Shown here: positions 11,635-22,700 of the stretch, one piece after another | Layout of the letters: every line of letters begins with the position of its first letter | How positions within the stretch are numbered: the first letter of the stretch is position 1 | NCBI GenBank assembly: GCA_002917075.1 | Contig: NTMA01000012.1 | Location: 186,001-250,000, forward strand | Origin: Hawksworthiomyces lignivorus | Lineage: Eukaryota > Ascomycota > Sordariomycetes > Ophiostomatales > Ophiostomataceae | Reading direction: 5' to 3' | DNA: 64,000 nt | Made by a program: the position numbers and the translations under genes | The notes under the pieces: generated by a model | Seen by the model: the letters and a program-made list of their open reading frames with translations, nothing else | Told to the model about the DNA's origin: nothing | The model's database searches: none

Positions 11635-12598
11635 ACGAGCTCAATGGGAAGAGTGGCCGAAGCTTTCATCGCAGTTCTTTTTTATTTGTTATTATTATTA
11701 GTACTATCTCTATTTTAACCTTCGTTTGGTTCTGGAAAAGCGGGCATCGAAAGAAAATGGCAGGAACAAGCTGGGGAGGATACAATACTCATTTTGACTA
11801 GAGAATGGCCCATTGTTTTGGGTCTTGGGTACATTGCAGTTTGTTTTGTCCCTTAGGGTCTGTTCGTTTTGGGCTGGGTCCATATATCGACGTCTCTCTG
11901 TTTGGCGTTTCTAATGGTTGGTAAACTTTTCGGTTCTTGGGACGGGTCTATCTATTTTTTAGGATTCAGCAGCTTTATTCTTAAATATTTGATATAGTCT
12001 ATTTATCTGCTGGCTCTTACGCTCTCAGCGAGCATCTTGGACTGCTGCATTGAAGATGCTGGCTCACGTTGCGCTTAGCTAGTGACGTAACGTATCTTCT
12101 TGAGTCGCATTAGGTAATAAGGGCCTTCCCCTTTAAGGAAGCCATACACGTGACCCATGTCTATGAACTTTACGGAAGCCGTAGAACCATCAAGAAGATG
12201 CCCGCGCACTCGTTATCGCGGCGGCTGACTGATTTCGTAATACAAAGCAGCTAGGCAAGGCAAGAGAGGTCGTCGCCATCCGTCAGAGCTCATCGGCCTC
12301 ATGCTCTTCACGCGGCAGTCATACTCGCCTAATTTCATGATTTCTCAACACTTTCTTTTATCTCTTCCTTTTCTTCTTTTTTTTCTCGTTTCAGCTACAG
12401 TCTTTCGTATATTACGTATAGATTTGCATCGCATCCTTCATGTTTCTGCATCTCTCTTTTTCACGTCTTTGAAATGCTCTTAGTGAGCTTCGCCAGCTAT
12501 TCTCTTAACTATCACCACTCGATCTCAACAGGCTGAAAAGTGCTGCCACCTATTTTTATAAATATCTAACCTCTATAATTTCATCGCTCTCAGCAAGA
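11635..12598. promoter_or_regulatory. Intergenic region: 3' flank of the BAR gene and promoter of the UFD1-domain gene
   Basis: About 960 bases between two genes in the same direction. The first part is T-rich (probable 3' end of the BAR transcript). 12340-12420 is strongly CT-rich, as in a leader. No coding exon is supported. Confidence 0.45.
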
Positions 12599-15019
12599 AT
12601 GGACGACGATCAAGACGATCAACAATTGCAGCAGCAACAGAAACATTCTAATATCCGCTACAATGGAGTGTTTACAGTTGCCCAACCAACACCAGCAATT
12701 TCTGCGCGTGAACTCCGGGGAGACAAGATCTTGCTGCCACCCTCTGCTCTGGAGGCGCTGCTGAATGCGGCCACCCTTGCTCGCCAACATCAGGATAGGT
12801 CATCTGTGGGGCGAACAGCATTCGGGTCGCTGGATGACTTTCGCAGTTTTGGCTATAGCAATAATGGCGGCCAGTTGGCCGACTTTGATCTGCCACAACC
12901 GCTGACCTTCCGACTGACTAACCCGGCTACGGGGAAATCTGTCTATGCCGGCATCCGGGAGTTTTCCGCTGACGATGATGAGGTCGTCTTGAGCGCCTAC
13001 CTCAGAGCAGCCCTGGGCCTAGACGGGGACGAGGGAGCGGACAAGGACCAGACCGTTCAAAAGACTACAACCTTGTCCGTGTCTTTTCACTACCTCCCCA
13101 AGGGTACCTTTGTGCACCTCCGCCCGTTAGCAGCTGGCTACAACCCCGCAGACTGGCGTCCGCTGCTAGAGCGGCAGCTGCGCGAGGGCTATACCACGTT
13201 AACAAAGGGCGCCGTGTTTACAGTGCGGGGCAGCTCGGCCGCTGAGACGTTTCGATTCCGCGTGGATGGGTTCAAGCCAGAAGGAGACGGCATCTGCGTA
13301 GTAGATACAGACCTCGAGGTCGACATCGAGGCGCTGGATGAAGAGCAGGCGCGCGAGACGATGCGGCAGATCAGCGGCGGCGGGGGCAAAGAACAGGTCG
13401 TTGTCGTAGCTGGCGGAGTTGGAGCCGACACTAGCAGCTCATCCGGCGGTAAGATCGACATTTGGAAGCCGGTCCAAGGCCAGGTGCGGACAGGTGACTA
13501 TGTCGACTACGAGCTGCCATCTTGGGATCGGTCACGGCCACTTGAAATTTCCTTGTCGGACCTCGACGGCGATGGCGATGGAGAGGACAGAGGCTATGCT
13601 ATCGATCTCCTCGTCAGTCCGCGCTCTACACGGCAGCGGGTCCTGCCTCGGGAGGCGGAACATGTCTGGGCCAACTTCGATGTCGCCGACGCTGACGGCA
13701 CAAAGAAGATTATCCTCCAGCCGACAAATGTTGAGTTGGAGACCGCCGAATCCCTTCTGATCTCGCTCCATGGATGGAAACCGCTCTCGAATGCCTCAGA
13801 CCAACCTCAACAACCATCATCAGCAACACCACACCGTTATACGCTTCGTGCACGGATCGTTTTGGAAGACGAGGCCAACGGTGTAGCAGCCGGCAAAGAA
13901 GCCGCCATACACGGGCCTGATGAGGAGCAGTGCAAAAACTGCTTCCAGTGGGTGCCTAAGCGCACTATGGTCCTGCACGAGAACTTCTGCCTCCGCAACA
14001 ATATCGCGTGCCCACAGTGCCGGCGCGTCTTTCAGAAGCGGTCTGGCGCCTGGCAGAACCATTGGCACTGCACCATGGACGACCCGTCAGATGGGGGACA
14101 CGGCGATACGGCAGCCAGCCGGGCGAAGCACGACGCCCTCTTCCACCCCGCTGAGTCCTATACCTGTCCCGCAGACACGTGTGCCGGGCGCATCCCCGGC
14201 TTCGCCACACTGCCCGCCCTCGCCCACCACCGCACGACCACCTGCCCGGCCAAGCTTATCCTGTGCCAGTTTTGCCAGCTTGAGGTCCCACAGGAAGGGG
14301 ACCCAACAGATCCATCTGTGGACGCCGCCACCGTCCTGACAGGGCAGACGCCGCACGAGCGCGCTGACGGCGCCCGCACGACTGAGTGTTACCTGTGTGG
14401 CGCCATCGTGCGCATGCGCGACATGCGCGCCCACCTGCAGCATCACGACCTGGACCGCCAGAATCGCGTACCGCCAGACGTGTGCCGCGACGAGCTGTGC
14501 GGGCGGACGCAGCTGGGTGTCGGCCCCCGGGGGCAGATTAAGACGGCGGCGTCGGCCCCCGAAGGTGGCGGCAACACACTGGGCCTCTGCCGTACCTGCT
14601 TCGCACCGCTGTATGTCAGCACGCACGATCCTGAGGGCAAGGCTCTGCGCCGTCGCGTCGAGCGCCGGTACCTGTCGCAGCTGCTGACAGGCTGTCGCCA
14701 GCCCTGGTGCGCCAATGCCTGGTGCAAAACGGGGCGCGCCAACCAGAAGATGGAGCCGCTGGGCGGCGGCGGCGGAACGGCTGTGCTTCTGCAGCTCGTC
14801 AAGCCACTCGTGGCTGAGATGGCTAACCACGGCCAACCTATGCACTTTTGCGTCGACGAGACCAGCCAGAAGCGCCGCGCCGTCGCCGAGCTGCTGGTCG
14901 CCCAGGGCGGTGGCATGTACGCGCTACCCTGGTGCGTGGCTGCGTGCGAAGCCGAGGGCGCCGACGCCGGCAAGGCCTGGGAGTGGCTGACCAACTGGGC
15001 GCCACGGCAGCAGACCTAG
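12599..15019 (+). CDS. UFD1-domain protein with C2H2/TRAF-like zinc fingers and an AZUL-like module
   Basis: Single-exon gene of 806 residues. The start is the ATG after the leader, followed by a Gln-rich segment. Residues ~20-270 resemble the UFD1 double-psi barrel: DKILLPPSALEALLNAATL, PLTFRLTNPATGKSVYAGI, SVSFHYLPKGTFVHLRPLAA and REGYTTLTKGAVFTV. A second beta-rich segment follows. Residues ~440-620 hold several Cys/His clusters: CKNCFQWVPKRTMVLHENFC, CPQCRRVFQKRSGAWQNHWHC, CPADTC...CQFC, and CYLCGAIVRMRDMRAHLQHH. Residues ~684-714 (ERRYLSQLLTGCRQPWCANA followed by WCKTG) resemble the zinc-binding AZUL module of Ube3A-type ligases. UFD1 domains bind ubiquitin and the AAA ATPase Cdc48/p97, so a role in ubiquitin-dependent extraction or degradation is inferred. 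It is not the short canonical Ufd1 of ERAD, which lacks these fingers. Confidence 0.8.
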   Translation: MDDDQDDQQLQQQQKHSNIRYNGVFTVAQPTPAISARELRGDKILLPPSALEALLNAATLARQHQDRSSVGRTAFGSLDDFRSFGYSNNGGQLADFDLPQPLTFRLTNPATGKSVYAGIREFSADDDEVVLSAYLRAALGLDGDEGADKDQTVQKTTTLSVSFHYLPKGTFVHLRPLAAGYNPADWRPLLERQLREGYTTLTKGAVFTVRGSSAAETFRFRVDGFKPEGDGICVVDTDLEVDIEALDEEQARETMRQISGGGGKEQVVVVAGGVGADTSSSSGGKIDIWKPVQGQVRTGDYVDYELPSWDRSRPLEISLSDLDGDGDGEDRGYAIDLLVSPRSTRQRVLPREAEHVWANFDVADADGTKKIILQPTNVELETAESLLISLHGWKPLSNASDQPQQPSSATPHRYTLRARIVLEDEANGVAAGKEAAIHGPDEEQCKNCFQWVPKRTMVLHENFCLRNNIACPQCRRVFQKRSGAWQNHWHCTMDDPSDGGHGDTAASRAKHDALFHPAESYTCPADTCAGRIPGFATLPALAHHRTTTCPAKLILCQFCQLEVPQEGDPTDPSVDAATVLTGQTPHERADGARTTECYLCGAIVRMRDMRAHLQHHDLDRQNRVPPDVCRDELCGRTQLGVGPRGQIKTAASAPEGGGNTLGLCRTCFAPLYVSTHDPEGKALRRRVERRYLSQLLTGCRQPWCANAWCKTGRANQKMEPLGGGGGTAVLLQLVKPLVAEMANHGQPMHFCVDETSQKRRAVAELLVAQGGGMYALPWCVAACEAEGADAGKAWEWLTNWAPRQQT

Positions 15020-15179
15020 GCGAGCGCATAAAAGAAAGGAAAACGGGGAAATTGGGAAAGGAGAGCGATTGCATATATAGATGACGAAATAGATGACTAA
15101 ATTTATAAAGAGACAAGCCTAAAAAGAGGGTATAATAAAAACCATAAAATACTTCCACTGCTATTCGTTATTTGTAAAG
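15020..15179. terminator. Short convergent 3' intergenic region
   Basis: Only 160 bases separate the stop codons of two converging genes, so their 3' untranslated regions must abut or overlap. The stretch is A-rich with ATAAA-type signals on the + strand (TATAATAAAAACC near 15130). No other feature is seen. Confidence 0.4.
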
Positions 15180-16633
15180 TTATGTGATCTTCTTGACTGC
15201 TCTGGGCTCATCTGCGTCTGAGACTGCGGCGCTGCTTTCGCCCGGACTGTCAAAGTATCCGCTGTAGACCGACGACGAGTAGCCCTCGCCGTCGTCGTCG
15301 CTCTTGCCGCTGACGCTGCTGCCCGCCGTCTCGGCCGTCGTCGCCGTCTTGATGCTGTTCTGCGTGCTCTTGTCACTCCTGCCACTTCTGCCACTCCTAC
15401 CGCTCCTGCCGCTCACGCCACTGCGGTTGCTTCGCCGGCTCCGGTTGCTCCGCTTGCTGCGGCTGCTGACGTTGTCAGAGTCCAGACGCGCGCGGTCGGC
15501 TGCGCGGTCGGCGGCCCGCTCTGCTTCGCGGGAGGCGCTGTCGCTTCTGTCCATACTGCTGCTCTTGGCATTGCCGCTGGTATTATTGTTTCTGTTTCTG
15601 CTATTGGGTGGGGTGATAGGGCGACTCTGTTGTTTCGCTTTCTCTCCTTCTATTGCTGGGTTGTCCTCTTTGTCGGCTGGCGAGACATTCGTCTGTTGTT
15701 GTTCTGGGGGTGGCTGGGCCTCTGCCTTATTCTGAGTCTGGGATTGCTTTTTGTCTTCTCCTTCCGCCGTGCCTTGCGTCTGCTTCTGCTTCTCTGCCTC
15801 TTCTTCTGCCTTTCGGATCTGCTCCTGCCACGCGGCCACCTGCTCGGCCGTCATGTTCTCGTCCTTCTTCGCCTCCGCCTCTGCCTTGGCGATCTCTTCT
15901 GGGGTGGGTGGCGGCGGTGGGCGCGGCGTGCGCAGCTCGCGCCGCAGCAGCTCCACCTCGACGGCGACTGTCCCGGGCGGCATACTCTCAGCCATCTTGG
16001 CCTGCAGCTTGTCGCCGTCAATGTCAAAGTAGAGGGCCCAGAAGCCGCCGCCGATCTCTGGCGGCAGGCGTACGGCGACGAACCCCTCCCAGCCGCCCAA
16101 CGTCATGCGCCGGTCCTGCCGCGTGCAGTCCCAAGGCCCCGTGAGCTGGCCCTCGGACGCGGCGCGGTTGCCGTACGAGATCTCGTACGTCTTACGGTCG
16201 ACGTACACCCAGTTCATGATGGGCGCCACGTCGGTGATCGTGGAGACGAGGCCGGCATAGCGGGCCTCGGGGTACGGTAGGTAGTAGCCGGCAAAGGGAT
16301 GCCCAAACGGCGCCTCAGGGTCGGTGCTGTCGCTGGTGTCGACATACAGCTGCGTGTCCTCTTAGCGCTCTCTCTCCCCTCATCATCATCACCTTCTCCT
16401 TCTTCTCCGCGAGAGCAGAGATGCAAGGGGACCTCTTTTCTTACCTTGCCTCCGGACAGGACTATGCGCCTTCCTTCGAGCAGCGGCGCATAAGCCGACG
16501 ACTTAGGGCAGTGGACAGTCAGGTTGTTCTTGCGGCTGCGGTGCTCTTCTCGTCGGGCACGGTGCTGGGACGCCCGGATGCCCTCGGCAGTGCCGGCGAC
16601 CGCGCCAAATGCGATGAGAACAGCAAGAACCAT
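15180..16633 (-). CDS. Conserved fungal protein of unknown function with hydrophobic N-terminus
   Basis: Two exons on the minus strand: 16633-16445 and 16358-15180, giving 1368 bases and 455 residues. The start is the ATG at 16633 (MVLAVLIAFGAVAGTAEGIR), a hydrophobic segment that could be a signal peptide or anchor, followed by a very basic patch (RARREEHRSRK). The body contains PFGHPFAGYYLPYPEARYAG, ITDVAPIMNWVYVDRKTYEI, LTGPWDCTRQDRRMTLGGWE and GFWALYFDIDGDKL, a globular region I know only as a conserved fungal protein without assigned function. The second half is disordered: a Glu/Lys/Gln-rich helix-prone region, then Ser/Arg repeats including four GRS-type triplets, then an acidic Ser-rich end. 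The acceptor at 16359 is chosen because it keeps the frame; the donor GTAAGA is standard. Confidence 0.72.
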
Positions 16634-18568
16634 AGTCACCAGAAGCTTGCTGTGATTCTCTTTCCTTTATTATTGCGCCTGTTTCTTTTCAAAAAGTTAT
16701 CGCGTATCGCTCCAGCGGCAAACAATACAATTCAGTCACTCGTGCTACTATGTAAAAAGCTCTACAGCTAGGTGAGAAGATACTGGCAATGGCATTTGAT
16801 GACATCAATCTCAAGGTAGCTTCTTTAGGTCCATTCACAAAACACACCCCTGCATCTATGGGATCTCGCTCCTCTCTTCCAGATTCGCCGGCAGCTGCCG
16901 AAGCTCAGGGCGAAAGGAAAGCGCAGGAATATGCGAGTATCATAGCTGTCTAGTTATGGGCTCATTTTGACTTCAAGTCGGTCCCAAGTGAGACCCAATA
17001 GTTTTAAATCTTTGGTGACGTGGGGACGACACGCGAGATGTTGCAGTTTCAGGGATAAGGGAAGGGCAGAGAAAATCATCGAATAGGTAGAAATAGAAAC
17101 AAAAGCAGAATGCACAAACTAGAATATCTACCGCAGAACCGACTAATAGGAAACAACTCCTCGCAGTCCATGGCGCCAGAGAACCGTTGCCAAGAAAGAC
17201 GCGAGAATGTTAATGGTCGACGTTGATGTTTGATCCCCATTGGGCAATCGGAGAATATCTTACACGCGAGCAGCGACAGTACTCGTACTCGTATATTCTC
17301 GTACGAAATACTCCCATACGTAGCGTCCAGCAGTGTTTTCTGGGGAAAGGGTTGCATTCTAGAAGAGTACGGGCCTCGCACTCCTTGAAGATTCCCGTCT
17401 TAGGGCCCACTCTGCCGTCTTAGGTCGATACGATTCTTGAACATCATGAGCTGATTTTGAGCGTTGCAGGCAAAATAGAGGACTGGGGTCAGGGCAGTAA
17501 ATCCTCAATGTTGAAACAATTATTTACCCATTCTGCTTAATTAACAAGCTCTGCTCTGTGCGTAACTGTGAACAGAGAGCTTAAAGTAGCTTCTCTTTCG
17601 CAACCCACAGCCTTTCCCAAGGCCGTTTACTACTCCTGCGTTTAGGCGTTTTACTGTTTCACCCTCATCCCCCCCGACCCCCAGAAACCTGGTAACGCAG
17701 CTGGCGTGATTTAGGCCAAATCGTAAGATGCAAACTGACAGCTGCGACAGAAGAGGTTCTATAGAGCTCTGGGGAAGGAATGCAGGCGAGACAACTTGCA
17801 AGGGCGAGGCTTTGGCAGTTAAGACAAAGGTCGCATTTCAATTGGCTCTCCAATTGGCTCTTCCAACCTCAACCCCGTCTTCAACCTCTTCTCTTGGTCA
17901 TCGTGATCCATTACCACGATCCACCCTACTCTGCTGTTTCTCTTTCTCCTGCATCCACAAGGAAACTTGTTCCAGAAGTCCTTCCCCTTCCTCATTCACC
18001 GCGCCTGTCCGTCGGAAACGCAGGATCTACGTAGAATCGTACCTTTTCTCTTTCGCCATGCTCCATGTGTATGCCCTCCTCTGTCTTGACCATGGTCCCT
18101 GTTCGGCCCTATGGCCTCATGCCTATTCTGTGCCCTCTCTTTCTGGAGCTTTGTGTGTATAGCTAACATACGATTTCTTGTCTGAATTGGCAAAAGGGGA
18201 GGGCTGGATGGAGGGAGGAGCTGCCATCCCTTTTATCCCCTTTCCCCAGCTTCGTCCCATACTCCACCCTGTGTCCCTTTGATGCCGTGAGAATCTATCC
18301 GTCTACTATCTTCATCTTGGGAGCCTCCTTGGATCGTCTTCCATGTCGAGAAATATGAAATGAAGCTTCAAACATAAAAGGGGATCCCTTTCCCCCCCTT
18401 GAAAGCGAAAAAGAAGCTTGAATCCAGACAATTTGTCAAACACAATTCCCACTCAACCAACAAGCCCTTTCAAAGCAGCCCCCTGCTCTTCAACCTATCT
18501 TCTTTTCCCTTCGTCCTTCGGTCTATCTCCTCTACTGCTTCACATTCTGAAGTAGTGTTGTACGTCTA
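16634..18568. other. Intergenic region between divergent genes
   Basis: About 1.9 kb between the unknown-function gene (-) and the small gene (+). A cluster of TACTCGTA words lies at 17279-17305. From about 17830 to 18560 the + strand is CT-rich with a run of short frames. The ATG at 18282 is followed at once by a plausible donor (GTGAGA, 18287) and could belong to a first exon of the next gene. No other exon is supported. Confidence 0.4.
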
Positions 18569-19342
18569 GACCTCTTGTTCCCTGTCAATAGCCACCACGT
18601 CTTCCCGGCGCTTTTCCACTGCTTCCTCTGCCTCGACGTCTTCTACGACTGGAGGCTCGCCCACCTTTGGCACAACAGGAACAACTAAAGAAACCACCGC
18701 TTCCACATCTGCCCGTCCGGCTTCGCCTGAAGCTCCCAAAACTCCACCGCCACCACCCACCTCCTCTCCCAGACACATCCGCAGGTCTTCTACCCTCCGG
18801 TTTCCCATAAAGATCTCGACTGATCCGTCTTTCAACCCAGCTTCTCCTGCTTCGAATCCTCCAGCTTCAACTTCTTCTACCACCAAGACCCGTCCGAGAT
18901 CGCTGAGCGACCGTTCTGCTGCTGCTGCTGCCTCTGCCCTTGCTTCTGCGCTTGCAAACAACACATCTCCAGCTCTTCCGCCTGTTCCCGGTCTCCTTCC
19001 TCGCCGCCACACTTATAAACACTCTCTTGACGATCTCCCATCGCCACCACCTTCTTCCTATCAACAACAACAGCAACAACAACAGCAACAGCCCACTGTT
19101 GCTCCTCAGATCCGTTCGCGCTCCCGCAGCCGTCCTTCGTCACCTTCCACCTCCGCTACTTCGTCGCCCGCCGACCTCCGTCCCCTGCTTCTCTCGTCTT
19201 CCACGACCTCTCTCAACGGTAATAATACCATCGACAGCCCCGTCCTCACCCGTGCCAATCTTGTCTATTCGCCCTTGCTCGAAGAAGACATCTTCTCCAC
19301 TGCCTTTGCTACTTCCTCCTTTTCAAACCCTAAAATGTCCTC
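18569..19342 (+). other. AUG-less 258-codon open frame, probable N-terminal part of the next gene
   Basis: After an in-frame TAG at 18566-18568 the frame stays open to the donor at 19343 and contains no ATG until the one at 19335. The encoded sequence is Ser/Pro/Thr-rich but has protein-like features: kinase-type motifs (RRSSTL, RPRSLSD, RRHTYKHSLDD), an alanine run, a glutamine run (YQQQQQQQQQP), and NLVYSPLLEEDIFSTAFATS just before the ATG. It joins the following exon in phase. Either translation begins at a near-cognate codon (CTG, ATA and ACG occur in the first dozen codons), or an upstream exon supplies the ATG. One option is ATG 18282, donor 18287, and an acceptor near 18773, which would keep the frame. 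A chance open frame in a CT-rich leader is the alternative. Confidence 0.45.
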
Positions 19343-19714
19343 GTGAGCCCCCCTTCCCTTACTGTCTCTATGCACTCACTGACCCTTCAGTGTCATACTA
19401 ACGCTTTGTCTTTGCGCAGATCCAGCAAAAACATGAGTTCCTCCACCGCCGAGGCTGCCTATGTGGCTCAGTCCATCCCCGCCGGCATGGCCTCTGGTGC
19501 CGTCCGTCAGATGGGTGGTCCCGGTCTGCCAGTTCCCATGCCCAACCTGTCGGGCCAGCCCAACGGTCTGGTCGGCAACCTGCTCAAGGGCCCCATTGAC
19601 GCCAACGGCAAGCTGAAGGACGCGGCGTTGATGGTCGGCATTAAGCTCGACCTCGAGGCCGAGGTGCACCTGACGGCCCGCGTGCGCGGTGACATACTCG
19701 TTGGCTTATACTAG
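19335..19714 (+). CDS. Small conserved fungal protein of unknown function
   Basis: The minimal model begins at ATG 19335 with an 8-base first exon (19335-19342), an intron with donor GTGAGC, and exon 2 at 19420-19714, giving 303 bases and 100 residues. The second exon encodes STAEAAYVAQSIPAGMASGA, MGGPGLPVPMPNLSGQPNGL, and ends LDLEAEVHLTARVRGDILVG-LY. The last ~35 residues (KDAALMVGIKLDLEAEVHLT) have an amphipathic strand pattern. I recognise it only as a conserved fungal sequence with no known role. The true protein may be about 250 residues longer at the N-terminus, because the open frame upstream is in phase with this exon. Confidence 0.65.
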
Positions 19715-22700
19715 TAACTAAAGAGCCCGTGCGTCATGTATTATCGGGTCCTGGTCCTTCTTGTTATTGGAAATACTTATTGAGCGGCGTCTCAAAGCAT
19801 ATGATTCCCTTCTCCCCGTCATGTCTGAAATGGGAGGCACATAGTAGGACTGACGGCTGATCCTGGCGATTGCCGTCATCCTAAGGAAAGCAGAGGAACG
19901 CTATAGAGGAAGAGCATTTAGATAAAATGCAAACATTTCCCTAAATATCTGAGCTCAGCTGCGTGAAGAATGCTAATACGTGAATAAAATCAAGTTTGTA
20001 ACTCTGCTTTTCGATGTTGCCAAAATCCATATGTATTTGGTGTGGCTAAATCTAGCAAAAAGAGCAGAGGTGCGATAAGGAGCGGAAGTGTATACGGTGG
20101 AATGTATCATGCAGGGAAAGAGTACAGAGTATCATAACAGGAATAAAGAGGAGAAAGTGTCATTAGTAGTAACTTAGGATACAATTGTTCCATAGAATAT
20201 GCAGGTGCAAAAAAAAAGTGCAATTGTGACAGCATTGAAAATAAAGCATCCAGTTCAAGACTTGTAAATATTGTGGATTCTCGGTGACGAGACCGACGAA
20301 GTCAACGAGATTCCAACGGGCCCATATCAGCATTCAAAAACCTTACCTGTTTGAACCGTTTCGTAAAAAAAAGCATAATCAACTCGCTAGATCTCTTTTT
20401 GCATCGATTCTAGGCTTTTTACAATGTGTGCTATGTAGATATGGCATATCATTTCAACCACCCGAAAGGTCACACGATGACTGGAGACCAAGGCACCGCT
20501 AAAGAGCTTGGAGGTGTCGTTCACAAGGCCACTCAGGATTACGGTACCGGTGAATGATTCCTTAAGCTGTATCAATCATTGTCGCTACCGAACTTCTAGA
20601 TACCTCTGAGCGGAAATGAGCCAAGGAAGAGTATCAACATTTAGCATGAAAGGATGGGACTCGATATTAGCATGCATATCATTATAGAAATTGAAATAAG
20701 CCGCAAACAAAACGTTTAATCTGTAATACCATCTAAAAGTTATTTTTGGATATTTGTTCCGCAACTTTCGGCCTATTTTTGGAGAATAAAGTATCTTTCG
20801 GATCTTGCCTTTCACATCCCCATGCTCGTTGACAGTCTCTATAAGTGTCTTGAGATTCCCGCCACAAACCGTCTCAATATGTTTCTCTTTGCTTTTCCCA
20901 CATTTCATCTCCTTCACAGCCAAACGGAAACGCCGTGGAATAAAAACACGGTAGAATGTTCCCTCTGCTGGGACTATTCTCGTCATCCCAACTTTCACCC
21001 ACCCCACCGCCATTGTCCTGTTTAATTTTAAGATTCGACGTCTCATGTCTTGCCATCCTGGTCCAATTAATCTCTATTCTTTACTTTCTTAACTTTGGCT
21101 TCTCCATACTCTCTTTTCTCAATGATCTGTGGTTCATCATAAAACAATTTTCAATCCCTTTTCTGTTCAAGCTGCCCGGTGCCTTCGACTATTTATCCTA
21201 CCTTACCCTCCAAGTGTCGTCCCACTGCTTCCAGCACCTACGGGACGGTTCATTGTTCTATTAAAATTTGCTGCTTTTTTTAGGCACTGAGGAGACACGT
21301 TGCTAACCGGGCAAAAGATGCGAACGGGAAAATATCGAAAATTAACTAGAACTTTTGCCTGTTGGGATTGACACGTGGCAGAGGCCGAAACATCGCCGTA
21401 GAGAACCCATTTGTTAACTGAGGACTCAATACTTGAAGCGTCCCATTTTGCGCACAATTTCGCTGTGTTGCTAATTGCTTCTAAAATAAGCACTGAGATG
21501 AGAGAAGCAGATAAAATCAGTACCGTAAAGATTGTAATCATCGTCCGACTAGTATCTTTTCTTTAAAAAATAGTGTTCATGCAAATTCCCTTCTCAGACG
21601 AGACGCTATTAGAGAATCGGCAACAGAAATTTTTTGAGTGTTTCTTTTGAACAACAGCGAACACAGACTAGGCCTACCTCTGTTTCACAAGTTTAGATTT
21701 TTGTTTCAAGAATATATTGGCATTGAAAGAACAGCTGAATACGCCGTAACAAAATATAAATCCGCGGATGGCTACATAAGAGAAGTTACTGCTAAGGATG
21801 CTGTCAATACTCTAATGCTGAAGTAACAGAACAAGTAAAGACGACAGCAAAAAGAAGAAGAAGAAAACGCACTCTAGGATAGAGAACAGTTAGATGCGAT
21901 AAAAGGAAAATTGGCTAAATGTCTCTCGGGAGAGATATTGTTTCCTCGCCCGTTGGCCCAAACAGGCAATTCCGTTTTCTTTCCGTATACTGGCTTTAGA
22001 TCTATGCGTTTTTCTTATTTCCAAAAAAAAGTCACAGAAACATTTAGCGGTTTCGTTTTGCCACTTCTTAATTCTAAATGTAAAGTTAAAGAATAGAGAG
22101 ACTTTCTAGAACTACATCTATACACTTCTGACCTAGAAAGGCTATGAGATGTGATAAAGATGCTGAATAAAGAGAAGAGAGAAACGGAATTAATTTGAGA
22201 CCGGCGACTAATGACAGCTTTGGCTGCTTGACAGACTGCACCCACATTTTCCTGCGTAATATGGCATCTCATTAGAAGGCCTGAAAAGGAGATATGCTAT
22301 GTAGAACAGATCGAGAAGCTGAGGTTCATATGATGGGTCATATGCTTCGTATATGTGCGCTCCTCTGTGCCTGTTCTCAATGACCAGGATCTGTTATAGC
22401 TCCAATAGCACATTCAGGCTGCAGGGCAATCCGGTCCTCACGTGCAAACAATGTGCTTTGCATTATCTCTGCCATCATTTATATATTTGCATGTCTTTGG
22501 AAGTTCATGTGCCTGTCTATCAAATATTCTATCACCGTCTGTTTATATTCGGCTCAAATTAGAAAGCCAACAAGAGGTAGATTCTACTTGCTTTCTTATG
22601 TATCCTCAAATAATACATCTAGAAAATCCACCACAGCCCACCACGCACTTCAACCTGCATTCTCTATTCCTCACCTGTAACTTTTATACATATCTTAATC

